In this document: one piece after another, positions 8,593-17,800 of the stretch | Layout: each line of letters starts with the position of its first letter | Position numbering within the stretch: position 1 is the first letter of the stretch | Assembly: GCA_003259005.1 (NCBI GenBank) | Contig: QLII01000001.1 | Coordinates: 2,558,501 to 2,622,500, forward strand | From: Spirosoma telluris | Lineage (GTDB): Bacteria; Bacteroidota; Bacteroidia; Cytophagales; Spirosomataceae | Length of the DNA: 64,000 bases | Direction: 5' to 3' | The notes under the pieces: model-generated | Database searches by the model: none | What the model was told of the DNA's origin: nothing | The model's input: the letters and a program-made list of their open reading frames with translations, nothing else | Program-made: the position numbers and the translations under genes

Positions 8593-9381
8593 ATGAGTCG
8601 AGCTTCTACATTCTTTCAGCGTAATGATTCAGAACTTATTTCGAAAGAATTTGCCGTTAGTTACGCCCACATAGACTTTGACATTCCAACCGAGACACGG
8701 CAAAGAGGATCTAAGCCCGTCTCGAACGTTTTCCTGCAGTGGACACCGAATCAGGAAGTGGTCTCCCTGCCCAAAACCACGTTCTACACGCAGACGGGGA
8801 AACGGATTCTGGATATTGCTGTTTCTATTCTGGTCATTGTCTTCGTGCTGTCCTGGCTGATTCCCGTTATCGGCGCGCTGATCGTCACCGAATCGGCGGG
8901 ACCGGTTTTCTTCATTCAGGCTCGATCTGGACGGCGAGGACAAGCTTTCCGCTGCTTTAAATTCCGGACCATGATCAATGCGCCACAAGGGCAACAAGGT
9001 TTCCGCCAAACGGCTCGAAACGATAACCGAGTGACAGCTCTGGGACGATTCCTGCGTCGAACGAACCTGGACGAAATGCCCCAGTTCATCAATGTACTCC
9101 TGGGCGACATGAGTCTGGTTGGTCCACGCCCGCACGCGATCCAACACGACATCCTGCATTGGGATTCGACCGCTTACCGGGAGCGTTATTGGGTACGGCC
9201 GGGCATTACTGGGCTGGCACAGGTACGGGGCGCACGGGGTGCAACGGGGGATGGCCAGTGGATGGAACACCGGGTGCGCTACGACCACCTCTACATTCCC
9301 CGCCAGTCGTTTCTACTCGACATGAAAATTTGTTTCCGCACCGTCAAACTCATGTTTAAAGGCGACGGCAATGCCTGGTAG
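8593..9381 (+). CDS. Initiating sugar-1-phosphate transferase (bacterial sugar transferase family)
   Basis: A 262-residue monotopic phosphoglycosyltransferase. After a ~70-residue N-terminal extension there is one membrane segment (KRILDIAVSILVIVFVLSWL, about 69-98). The catalytic domain follows, with CFKFRTM, LGRFLRRTNLDEMPQ, a FINVLLGDMSLVGPRP motif and RPGITGLAQV. The conserved Asp-Glu pair (LDEMPQ) is present. The extra N-terminal helices of WbaP/WcaJ are missing, so it is the short PglC-like form. It would transfer a sugar phosphate from a UDP-sugar to undecaprenyl phosphate, the first step of repeat-unit synthesis. It precedes the export genes, as is common in exopolysaccharide loci. 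The sugar cannot be predicted. Confidence 0.92.
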   Translation: MSRASTFFQRNDSELISKEFAVSYAHIDFDIPTETRQRGSKPVSNVFLQWTPNQEVVSLPKTTFYTQTGKRILDIAVSILVIVFVLSWLIPVIGALIVTESAGPVFFIQARSGRRGQAFRCFKFRTMINAPQGQQGFRQTARNDNRVTALGRFLRRTNLDEMPQFINVLLGDMSLVGPRPHAIQHDILHWDSTAYRERYWVRPGITGLAQVRGARGATGDGQWMEHRVRYDHLYIPRQSFLLDMKICFRTVKLMFKGDGNAW

Positions 9382-9534
9382 TTGGTTATTTAGTTAATTT
9401 GTTATTGGTTATTACTCACTACTGGTATATCGGTATAGTTACTATATTATTTAAAATAAAATGGCAACTTAGTGACCAATAACCACTAATTAATAACCAA
9501 TAACCGATAACCAATAACTATTAACCAATAACCA
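9381..9534. repeat. AACCAATAACC array with inverted arm (family F, copy 1)
   Basis: GGTTATT-type units just after the transferase stop face a run of AACCAATAACC-type units at about 9475-9534, so the two ends pair. A shorter copy lies at 42847-42918. It fills the space between the transferase and export genes. Confidence 0.65.
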
Positions 9535-9541
9535 AATCCTG

Positions 9542-9571
9542 TTGTGCTGAAACGAACAAATGTTAACTTTG
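9542..9571 (+). promoter_or_regulatory. Bacteroidota-type promoter for the export gene
   Basis: A TTG at 9542-9544 and the -7 box TAACTTTG at 9564-9571, separated by 19 bases, fit the TTG / TAnnTTTG pattern known for Bacteroidota primary sigma factor. The gene start at 9609 would leave a leader of about 30 bases. Confidence 0.55.
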
Positions 9572-9608
9572 TTCTTCAGAAATTAGTCTGTGCCACAGGA
9601 CCCACTGT

Positions 9609-10444
9609 ATGACGCTCTTTTTAACGAACTTAATTTTGACTAGGCGTAGTATTCACGTAAGTTGTCTGCTATTGTTTGTCTCCCTGTTCTATTCTTGTAC
9701 CTCAACAAAAACCATTACCTATTTCCAAGGGCCGGGCGAAGTCGATACAGTTCGGTATGCTACTCTCGCATCGATAAAACCAACTATATCGAAAATTGAG
9801 CAGGACGATATTTTATCCATCGTAGTCAGTAGTTTGAACGAAGAGTCAAATATCCTGTTCAATTTCGCAAATATCAATCCATTGACAATGACCCGATTTC
9901 CTGGGGAACTTCTACTGGAGGGAATCAACAACCATTAGGGTATCTAGTTGATTCTACTGGTTCTGTCAATATGCCGCTTATAGGAAGATTAAAAGTAGCC
10001 GGTCTCACACTCGACGAATCAGAAACCTTTATTAAGGACAAGCTGGATAAATACCTCAAAGAAACAACAGTAAACGTCCGTCAGCTAAATCATAAATTCA
10101 CTGTGATTGGTGAGGTAACTCGTCCAGGTATTTATAATCTGATTGATAATCATACTTCTTTTCCTGAGGCCATTGGGATAGCAGGCGATTTGACGGTCTA
10201 TGGACGACGTGACAATGTAATGCTCATTCGTACGGTGAAGGGTAAGCGAGAAGTTGTTAAATTAGATCTTACCTCCCGGAATATTCTTGATTCTCCTTAC
10301 TATTTTATTCAAAACAACGATGTCGTCTATGTTGAACCACGGCAGGGAAAGATTACATCAACTGATCGTACTGTTCAACTATTACCAATTTTTCTCGGCG
10401 TAACTTCAACCTTATTAGTCATTGTGAATCTTATTCTAAGATGA
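9609..10444 (+). CDS. Wza-type polysaccharide export lipoprotein, one frameshift
   Basis: The first frame encodes a lipoprotein signal (LLLFVSLFYSCTSTKTITYF, lipobox Cys about residue 31) and the poly-export domain start (EQDDILSIVVSSLNEES). It ends at 9938. The second frame continues with GGNQQPLGYLVDSTGSVNMP, LIGRLKVAGLTLDE, a SLBB-like part (FTVIGEVTRPGIYNL) and a C-terminal membrane segment (PIFLGVTSTLLVIVNLILR). Adding one base between about 9880 and 9920 joins them into 278 residues, the usual length for Bacteroidota Wza/BexD homologues. The protein would form the outer-membrane export channel and work with the Wzc-type protein that follows. The exact shift position is not resolved. Confidence 0.87.
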
Positions 10445-10510
10445 TTGATTTGCCACTAATAAGTTAAGGAGCGAGAAAGATGTGTCTATTATTAATTGAT
10501 TACCCAACCA

Positions 10511-12843
10511 ATGAGCGATTCGAATAATGAGTTTTGGGAAGAGAAAGAAACTCCCTTCAATTTGCGCTTATTTTTTGTCAAATATTTGCGCTATTGGTAT
10601 TGGTTTGTACTTTCTATTGCCATTTGTCTAGCTACAGCCTATATTTACTTACGCTACTCTACACCCATTTATCAGGTCAGTTCTACACTCCTGATTAAAG
10701 ATCAAAACTCCAGCACAAACGACATTCTGAAAGAATTAGAAACTTCAACAACAGCGAATAAAAATGTTGAAAACGAGATCGAAGTGCTAAAATCACGTAG
10801 TTTAATGCAACGTGTAGTCGATGATTTAAACTTAACAGTTGCTTATTTTCAACAGGGACAGGTGCGGAGTGATGAAGAAATCTATGGTACCTCTCCAATC
10901 AGATTTCAGCCCATTTTATTAACCCCATTGGCTTACCAAGGTATTTTTGTTAAACTCTTGAATCGCCAACAGTTTGAGCTAGAGGATGAAGAGGGTAATC
11001 ACAGAGGCAAATTTAATTTTGGTCAGCCTGTAAAAAATGAGTATGGTACTTTTCGGGTATTTTTAAACGACTCGCTATACCGGAAAAATAACGATCTGAT
11101 TAAAGTAGCAATAGACGACCAAGAGAGCGTAGCAGAACGTTACAAGTCGCTTATACAAGTTCAGTTGCTCAATCCGAAGAGTACTGTTCTTAAGCTAACT
11201 ATAGAAGATGCAGTACCAGCCAAAGGGAAAGCCATTTTGAATAGTTTATTAGCCGAGTACAATTACTCGACCCTGAGGGATAAGAACCGTGAAGCTACAA
11301 ATACACTCCAGTTTATCGACGAACGCCTTCGCCTGATTACAGGCGAATTAGGAAACGTTGAGCGTGATGTTGAAGCCTACAAAAGCTCAAGGGGAATTAC
11401 TGATCTGAGTGAGGAAGCGACATTATATTTAGGAAAAGTAAATGAAAATGATGCCAAACTCAATGAATTAGATATTCAGGCGAAAGTGCTGGAGGGTGTG
11501 GAAAATTACTTAAAAAGTAGCCAGACTGGTGTAGCTCCTGCTACGCTGATGGTGAATGATCCTATTCTACTTACGCTCTTAACAAAACTAAATGAATTAG
11601 AAGCTCAACAGGGCAAATATGAGCGCTCTACGCAGCCAGATAGTCCTTTTCTGCAAACGATTAATGCCCAAATAGCCAGTACTAAAAGTTCAATTCGGGA
11701 AAATATAACGAATCAAAAGAATAATCTGGAAGTTACCCGTGCCAGTCTGAAAGGCCAAAATAGCCGATTCGCGTCCTCAATCCGAACTATTCCCCAAAAG
11801 GAACGAGAGTTTATTACCATAAAGCGACAACAGGGTATTAAAGAAAGTTTGTATCTGTTGCTATTACAAAAAAGGAAGAAACGGCTATTTCATATGCGTC
11901 TACCGTGACTGATAGCCGCATGGTGGATGATCCTTATAGTGCTAATTATCCTATAAAACCAAATAAAACGAATATTTACCTAGTTGCTCTACTAGCAAGC
12001 TTGCTCATTCCAATTAGCTTAATCACCATTCAGGAGTTATTAAACGATACCATCCAGTCCCGCAAAGAAATCGAGAACAAAACAGGTTTAGCCATATTTG
12101 GAGAAATTATGAAAAAACCTAAAGATATGAAAGATAACATTGTTGATTCAAAAACGAATAGTGTTATCGCCGAACAATTCAAGATACTCCGAGCCAATCT
12201 ACAGTATGCCATTGGCAATCCTGAGCCTGGCCATGGTAAAGTCATTCTGATCACTTCTTCCATAAGTGGCGAAGGTAAAAGCTTTGTTAGCATCAATTTA
12301 GCCTCAAGCCTTGCTTTATTAGATAAACGTGTGATTGTATTAGAATTAGACTTACGAAAACCTAAGATCTCTACTTATCTCGGAGTATCGAAAGATAAAG
12401 GAATTTCGAATTACCTAATTGGGCAAGCTCAGATTGAGGATATAGTCAAACCAACTGACTTAAATCCAAATATGTATATGATCTCAAGCGGCCCCATTCC
12501 TCCTAATCCATCTGAATTATTGTCGAATGGTCATTTGGAAACCTTATTAACTGAGCTTCGCAAGCAGTTTGACTATATTGTTCTAGATACACCTCCGATC
12601 GGTTTAGTTGCTGATGCAACCTTATTAGGGGCCTATATAGATGCAGCCTTCTATTTAGTACGACATGAATACACGCCTAAAACCTATATACGTTTATTAA
12701 CTGAATTAAAAGAAACTAAAAAATTCAAATCCCTTAATATAATCTTCAACGGCGTAAACTACCGCAACAGTAATGAATACGGGTATGGATATGGATATGG
12801 ATACGGTTATGGGTACGGAAAAAATAAAGGGTATTATGTCTAA
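10511..12843 (+). CDS. Wzc-type polysaccharide co-polymerase and tyrosine autokinase, one frameshift
   Basis: The restored protein is 777 residues. It has a first membrane helix (YWYWFVLSIAICLATAYIYL, about 28-47), a Wzz domain, a coiled-coil periplasmic region, a second helix (LVALLASLLIPISLITIQEL, about 486-505) and a cytoplasmic BY-kinase domain. The kinase has Walker A SSISGEGKS (about 580-588), Walker A' VLELDLRKP and Walker B YIVLDTPP. A Gly-Tyr tail ends it. The frame breaks at 11868-11875 (A6G2); one added base joins QQGIKESLYLLLLQKR to EETAISYAST, a normal sequence for the family. ATG 10511 is preferred over the upstream TTG at 10496. Tail autophosphorylation and removal by CpsB (34156-34917) would regulate chain length. 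Confidence 0.92.
12778..12819 (+). repeat. Gly-Tyr codon repeat in the kinase tail
   Basis: Six GGN-TAY codon pairs follow a first Tyr codon at the 3' end of the kinase gene. The third positions vary (GGG, GGA, GGT; TAT, TAC), so this is selected protein sequence more than a simple DNA slippage tract. It is the tyrosine cluster typical of BY-kinases. Confidence 0.85.
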
Positions 12844-13073
12844 GAAGGTTTTAAAATAGCAAAGGCAGCAAACTTTATATTTTCTGTCTATAACTAACTT
12901 TTATGTTATCTATAAAATCACTTTCTTATTAATAAGAAGTAAGCTTAACGACTCTACGTTTAATTGTGTCGACTGAGCGGATTGATACCCTGGCAAAAAA
13001 GATAATTGTATTCAGTCGATAATAAAACAGATTGGATTTAATACATATATATCAATATCATTCTTCAAATCCT

Positions 13074-13550
13074 ATGCCTTGGTTTGTGCTTTACACAAAG
13101 TCTCGAAACGAGAAGATCGTTGCAGAGAAATTAAAGGCAAAAAACATTAAGTTATATTGTCCCCTGATAAAAACAAAACGAAAATGGTCGGACCGAACAA
13201 AAACGGTCGAAGAACCCTTGTTTCGCTCCTACTGCTTCGTCAATTTACCCGAACACCAACAAGCTAACGTATTTGATGCACTTGGGGTAATTCGGTATTT
13301 ATCTGGGCTAAATAAACACGACATTGTAAAAGATTCGGGAATTGAGATCATCAAGAGAATGCTAAATGAAGCAGAACATAACCTTGTTGAAACCTTTACA
13401 CGTGGAGATCAGCTTACTATCAGCTCTGCTAGCTTTACAAATACAGTTTGAAAAGTCATAGAACAACAAGGGAAAATCGTCGCTATTCAGATTGACTCAT
13501 TACAATTAGTAATTAAAGTTGATATTTCAAGAACTATTGTGTTAAAGTAA
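13074..13550 (+). CDS. Second NusG-like antiterminator with an in-frame TGA
   Basis: A paralogue of the gene at 6320. It shares MPWFVLYTKSRNEK, LYCPLIKTKRKWSDR and EEPLFRSYCFVNL. I start it at ATG 13074 because that aligns with the first copy. The frame is stopped by TGA at 13449-13451 but continues in the same frame for 32 codons to TAA 13550 (KVIEQQGKIVAIQIDSLQL), which matches the KOW-like region of the first copy. The TGA sits where the first copy has a Gly (EGEVM), so a single G-to-T change in GGA explains it. It lies just before rfbF, so it probably controls the variable cassette. It may be a real truncation or a base-call error. Confidence 0.82.
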
Positions 13551-13686
13551 AGAGACTTTAGATTACTATTTGACACTATAGCTATACAATTTTACATTTG
13601 TTTCACTACCCGATAGGTCTTTAATGGGACTGAACGGGCGGAGCCATAAAATATAATCTCACCAGTTAGAATTAATAATTACCATC

Positions 13687-14457
13687 ATGAAAGTAGTATT
13701 GCTTGCCGGTGGCCTTGGAACTCGTTTGAGCGAAGAAACCATACTTAGACCTAAGCCTATGGTTGAAATTGGTGGTAAGCCCATTCTCTGGCACATCATG
13801 AAGATTTATGCAGCTCACGGGTTCAATGAGTTTATTATTTGCCTAGGCTATAAAGGATACATTATCAAGGAATATTTCGCCAACTATTTCCTGCATCAAT
13901 CGGATGTTACCTTCGATATGAAGCATAACAATATGCAGATCCATAACTCGCAGGCAGAACCCTGGCGGGTTACCTTAGTCGATACGGGTGTAGATACCAT
14001 GACGGGGGGGCGAGTACGGCGTGTAAAAGACTACATTAATAATAAGCCGTTTTTATTGACCTATGGCGATGGGGTTGGCAGCGTAAATATCAAAGAACTT
14101 GCTGATTACCATGAAAAAAGTAATAAGCTCCTCACGGTGACCGCCGTGCAGCCATCTGGTCGTTTTGGAGCTTTAAATATTTCCGATTCAGATGAGGTTC
14201 TTTCGTTCATGGAAAAACCGAAAGGGGACGGTGCCTGGATCAACGGTGGTTTTTTTGTCTGCCAACCCGAGGTAATTGATTATATCACCGAAGATAGTAC
14301 CATATTTGAGCGAGATCCACTGGAAAATATTGCCAAAGACGGCCAAATGGTAGCTTATAAGCATGAGGGTTTCTGGAAACCTATGGATACCCTGCGTGAT
14401 AAACAGGAACTTGAATCTCAGTGGGAATCGGGACATGCTCCCTGGAAAATCTGGTAA
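13687..14457 (+). CDS. rfbF: Glucose-1-phosphate cytidylyltransferase
   Basis: A 256-residue nucleotidyltransferase with the pyrophosphorylase signature [20 protein letters not shown] (about residues 5-24), [18 protein letters not shown], the DxG-type site [12 protein letters not shown] and [17 protein letters not shown]. These are typical of RfbF/DdhA, which makes CDP-glucose from glucose-1-phosphate and CTP. Length equals the family's (about 256). It begins a compact run: rfbG starts 12 bp after its stop. CDP-glucose is the precursor of CDP-linked 3,6-dideoxyhexoses (abequose, paratose, tyvelose, ascarylose). Confidence 0.95.
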   Translation: MKVVLLAGGLGTRLSEETILRPKPMVEIGGKPILWHIMKIYAAHGFNEFIICLGYKGYIIKEYFANYFLHQSDVTFDMKHNNMQIHNSQAEPWRVTLVDTGVDTMTGGRVRRVKDYINNKPFLLTYGDGVGSVNIKELADYHEKSNKLLTVTAVQPSGRFGALNISDSDEVLSFMEKPKGDGAWINGGFFVCQPEVIDYITEDSTIFERDPLENIAKDGQMVAYKHEGFWKPMDTLRDKQELESQWESGHAPWKIW

Positions 14458-14469
14458 TAACGAACTACT

Positions 14470-15549
14470 ATGAATTATCAGCATCTTCCAGATTATTACA
14501 AAGGAAAACGGGTGTTTCTGACTGGGCATACAGGCTTTAAAGGCTCCTGGCTGCTCAGTTGGTTGCACATGCTGGGTGCCGAGGTAAAAGGCTATGCCTT
14601 AGCCCCACAAACGGAACTAGATTTATACCAAACCATACAGGGTGATACGCTTTGTGATTCAGTAATCGCAGACATTCAGGATAAATCTCGACTAGAACGA
14701 GAATTACTTTCTTTTGAACCAGACTTTATTTTTCATTTAGCGGCTCAACCCTTAGTACGGCTTTCATACGAAATTCCTTCGGAAACGTTCGCGGTAAATG
14801 CTATAGGTACCGCCTATTTGCTAGATGCCATTCGAATCTTAAAAAAGCCCTGCACGGTTGTTCTGATTACGACTGACAAAGTATACGAGAATAAGGAATG
14901 GCATTACCCTTATCGGGAAACAGATAGACTGGGAGGATATGATCCTTACAGCGCTAGTAAAGCCTGTGCTGAACTAATAATTAGTTCATACCGAAATTCG
15001 TTCTTTAATCTTAGCCAGCATAACCATCATCAAAAGGCAATTGCCAGTGCCCGGGCAGGCAATGTAATTGGCGGAGGAGATTGGGCAAAAGACCGAATTA
15101 TTCCGGACATCGTACGTGCGCTCCAAAAAGGCGATCCAATAAACGTAAGAAACCCAGCAGCTGTTAGACCATGGCAGCATGTATTAGAGCCAATAGGCGG
15201 TTACTTACACTTAGGCACGAAGCTGGTTGACAATCCTATTCAATATGCTGAAAGTTGGAATTTCGGGCCACTACAGGAAGACAATTTGGCTGTTGAAGAT
15301 TTAGTAAAAATAGCTATTGAATGTTGGGGAGTAGGTGACTATAAAAAACCTAACCAAACAGGTGAACCTCATGAAGCTGGTCTACTTAAGTTAGATATAA
15401 ATAAAACCATTAATGAGTTAAATTGGCAGCCGAGAAATAACGCTAAACTGGCTATAAAAAAAACTATAAAATGGTATAATTCTTATCTAAGTAATATGAA
15501 CAAAGGAGCAGAATTAGTTAAAAAAGATATATTAGACTATAATGGGTAG
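14470..15549 (+). CDS. rfbG: CDP-glucose 4,6-dehydratase
   Basis: A 359-residue extended SDR. The NAD-binding motif is LTGHTGFKGSWL (about 17-28), the catalytic pair is YDPYSASKACAEL (Tyr and Lys about 160-164), and the segment KVYENKEWHYPYRETDRLGG is characteristic of RfbG/DdhB. The enzyme converts CDP-glucose to CDP-4-keto-6-deoxyglucose. The gene lies between rfbF and the SDR reductase, and its 3' end overlaps the next start by 8 bases, which suggests translational coupling. No irregularity was seen. Confidence 0.95.
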   Translation: MNYQHLPDYYKGKRVFLTGHTGFKGSWLLSWLHMLGAEVKGYALAPQTELDLYQTIQGDTLCDSVIADIQDKSRLERELLSFEPDFIFHLAAQPLVRLSYEIPSETFAVNAIGTAYLLDAIRILKKPCTVVLITTDKVYENKEWHYPYRETDRLGGYDPYSASKACAELIISSYRNSFFNLSQHNHHQKAIASARAGNVIGGGDWAKDRIIPDIVRALQKGDPINVRNPAAVRPWQHVLEPIGGYLHLGTKLVDNPIQYAESWNFGPLQEDNLAVEDLVKIAIECWGVGDYKKPNQTGEPHEAGLLKLDINKTINELNWQPRNNAKLAIKKTIKWYNSYLSNMNKGAELVKKDILDYNG

Positions 15550-16435
15550 AATCGCTATAATTGGTAGCGATTCGTTTATCGCTCAATACCTCTCTAAAAG
15601 ACTAGAATCAAATTTTGAAATAATAGGCTATAGTCGAACTAATAGGATTGGGCTTACAAATCATATTATATTTGAAGTGCCAATACACAAGTTAGAGCTT
15701 AACAAACTATTAGATTTTGACTGCATTATCTATTGTGTAGGTAATGGGGTACAATCAGGATCAATAGACAAATTTGTGTATAATATTAATTGTTTTTTAC
15801 CAATAAATATCATTAATTTTCTCGAATCTAATAAATACCAAGGCCTAGTATTCACATTCGGAACTTACTTTGAAATTGGAAACAATTCAGACGAAAAATT
15901 CTTTTCAGAAGCAGAAGTTATATCTTCATTATTAAATGTTCCTAATAGTTATTGTTTATCTAAGCGTCTTTTATCAAAATTTTCTTATTGCGCAAATTTG
16001 TCGATTAGGCACTTTCATTTAATATTACCAACTGTTTATGGTAAAGGTGAGAATGAGAACCGATTAATTCCCTATATAATTAACTCTTTAGTAAATGATA
16101 AAGATCCTTTATTAACAAGTGGCAATCAAACTAGACAATATATCCATGCTGAGGATCTTTCCATATTGATAGAGCATATAATACTAAAAAATACTTATAA
16201 ATCAGGTGTTTATAATATACCTAGTACTGAGACATTGACAGTAAAAGAAATAGTAACAAAAATTTTCAAAGCATTAAAAGTAGGTAAAAAACCAATATGG
16301 AACACATCAGGCAGATACGATGAGTCAATGATTTTTTTAGCATTAGATGCAAAAAAAATCATTTCATTAATTCCTGATTTGAATTCTATCAATACGATTA
16401 GTAGTAGTATTGATAGCTATTTATTAAACAAATAA
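15542..16435 (+). CDS. NAD-dependent epimerase/dehydratase, probable CDP-dideoxyhexose synthase
   Basis: A 297-residue extended SDR with a nucleotide-binding start ([19 protein letters not shown]) and a catalytic YCLSK motif (about 138-142). [17 protein letters not shown] is the usual sugar-nucleotide SDR segment. Placed between rfbG and rfbH it most likely performs the final C4 keto-reduction, as abequose or paratose synthases do (Abe/Prt/RfbJ/RfbS). The stereochemistry, and so which dideoxyhexose is made, cannot be read. Base composition turns strongly AT-rich from here on. In Salmonella the equivalent gene follows rfbH; here it precedes it. Confidence 0.78.
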   Translation: MGRIAIIGSDSFIAQYLSKRLESNFEIIGYSRTNRIGLTNHIIFEVPIHKLELNKLLDFDCIIYCVGNGVQSGSIDKFVYNINCFLPINIINFLESNKYQGLVFTFGTYFEIGNNSDEKFFSEAEVISSLLNVPNSYCLSKRLLSKFSYCANLSIRHFHLILPTVYGKGENENRLIPYIINSLVNDKDPLLTSGNQTRQYIHAEDLSILIEHIILKNTYKSGVYNIPSTETLTVKEIVTKIFKALKVGKKPIWNTSGRYDESMIFLALDAKKIISLIPDLNSINTISSSIDSYLLNK

Positions 16436-16446
16436 ACCTGAAGCAA

Positions 16447-17760
16447 ATGTCAGTTGATTTTAACAACATTGATAAAAACCTTCTAGAACTGTTGATGCCT
16501 GTTCTGTCTAAAAAAACAGTTAGAAAAATAGTTCCTGGTGAAGATTATATACCCGTAACGGGTAAAGTAATCGACGAACAGGATCTGTTATATGGCATAG
16601 ATGCTGTTATGGATGGATGGTTAACTACTGGGCGTTTTGGTAAAAAATTTGAATATGAATTTGCGAAATATTTTGGGGCAAAGTCTTCTATATTAGTAAA
16701 TTCTGGTTCATCTGCTAACTTATGCGCTTTTTATACATTGACTTCACCGAAATTGGGAGAAAGGCAGATAAAGCCTGGTGATGAGGTCATTACAGTAGCT
16801 GCGGGTTTTCCGACGACTGTCAACCCGATAATTCAATATGGAGCTATACCTGTCTTTGTAGATGTAGATATTCCCACTTATAATATTAAAGCCCAACTAA
16901 TTGAACAGGCAATTTCACCTAAGACGAAAGCTATTATGATTGCCCATACGTTAGGCAATCCTTTTGATCTTGATACAGTGATGGAGGTTGCTAAAAAATA
17001 CAATTTATGGGTAATTGAAGATGATTGTGATTCTTTAGGAGCAACCTATAGAGGTCGTAAAACGGGTACATTTGGTGATTTAGCTACCGTTTCATTCTAT
17101 CCCGCCCACCATATTACCATGGGAGAGGGAGGGGCTGTACTTATTAATAATTCCAGATTAAAAATGATTGTTGAAAGCTTCCGAGACTGGGGAAGAGACT
17201 GTTATTGTGAGACTGGAAAAGATAATACGTGCCGTAAACGTTTTGAATGGCAACTGGGGGATTTGCCGCATGGCTATGATCATAAATATACCTATTCACA
17301 CGTTGGTTTTAATTTAAAAGTAACGGATATGCAAGCTGCAATAGGACTAAGTCAGTTGCAGAAGGCAGATCAGTTTATCGCCAAAAGAAAAGAAAATCAT
17401 CAATTGCTTTATCAGGCATTAAAGCCAATGGAAGACCATTTTATACTTCATGAAGCTACACCTCTTAGCGATCCTAGCTGGTTTGGTTTTATGGTAACCA
17501 TTCGCAAAGAAAGTTCAATAGACAGAAGTGAATTGGTGCAATATCTAGAAGAGAATAAAATCGGTACTCGGCTGCTATTTGCTGGAAATTTAATTCGTCA
17601 GCCAGCCTATAAGGGGGTGGCACACCGAGTAGTAGGTGATTTAGCCAACACAGATACGATTATGAACCGCTCTTTTTGGTTAGGTGTCTGGCCTGGACTT
17701 GGAGATAAACATTATGACTATATAGTTTCAAAGTTGAAAGCTTTTGTGACATCTATTTGA
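16447..17760 (+). CDS. rfbH: CDP-4-keto-6-deoxy-D-glucose 3-dehydrase (E1)
   Basis: A 437-residue DegT-fold enzyme. The PLP-site sequence [15 protein letters not shown] (about 216-230) has His where aminotransferases have the Schiff-base Lys, the hallmark of RfbH/DdhC/AscC (E1). A cysteine cluster ([12 protein letters not shown], about 251-262) fits the [2Fe-2S] centre of this enzyme. It removes the C3 hydroxyl of CDP-4-keto-6-deoxyglucose together with a reductase (E3). No E3 gene is visible in the window. The start is 11 bp after the SDR stop. Length and motifs match the family. Confidence 0.95.
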   Translation: MSVDFNNIDKNLLELLMPVLSKKTVRKIVPGEDYIPVTGKVIDEQDLLYGIDAVMDGWLTTGRFGKKFEYEFAKYFGAKSSILVNSGSSANLCAFYTLTSPKLGERQIKPGDEVITVAAGFPTTVNPIIQYGAIPVFVDVDIPTYNIKAQLIEQAISPKTKAIMIAHTLGNPFDLDTVMEVAKKYNLWVIEDDCDSLGATYRGRKTGTFGDLATVSFYPAHHITMGEGGAVLINNSRLKMIVESFRDWGRDCYCETGKDNTCRKRFEWQLGDLPHGYDHKYTYSHVGFNLKVTDMQAAIGLSQLQKADQFIAKRKENHQLLYQALKPMEDHFILHEATPLSDPSWFGFMVTIRKESSIDRSELVQYLEENKIGTRLLFAGNLIRQPAYKGVAHRVVGDLANTDTIMNRSFWLGVWPGLGDKHYDYIVSKLKAFVTSI

Positions 17761-17800
17761 TTTATCATTAGAAGTCACAAAAGCTACAGTACTTAACTTA

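Noticed and set aside
8629..9288. A 219-codon minus-strand frame opposite the sugar transferase
   Set aside because: It is antisense to a clear family member, has no recognisable motif and its residues follow the reverse of the transferase codons.
9381..9534. Plasmid-like iterons or a replication origin
   Set aside because: Units are arranged as an inverted array, no replication initiator gene is near and a second copy lies at another gene junction.
13449..13451. Stop-codon reassignment or selenocysteine at the TGA in the second NusG-like gene
   Set aside because: Other genes in the window stop normally at TGA, no SECIS-like hairpin is evident, and the position is Gly in the paralogue.
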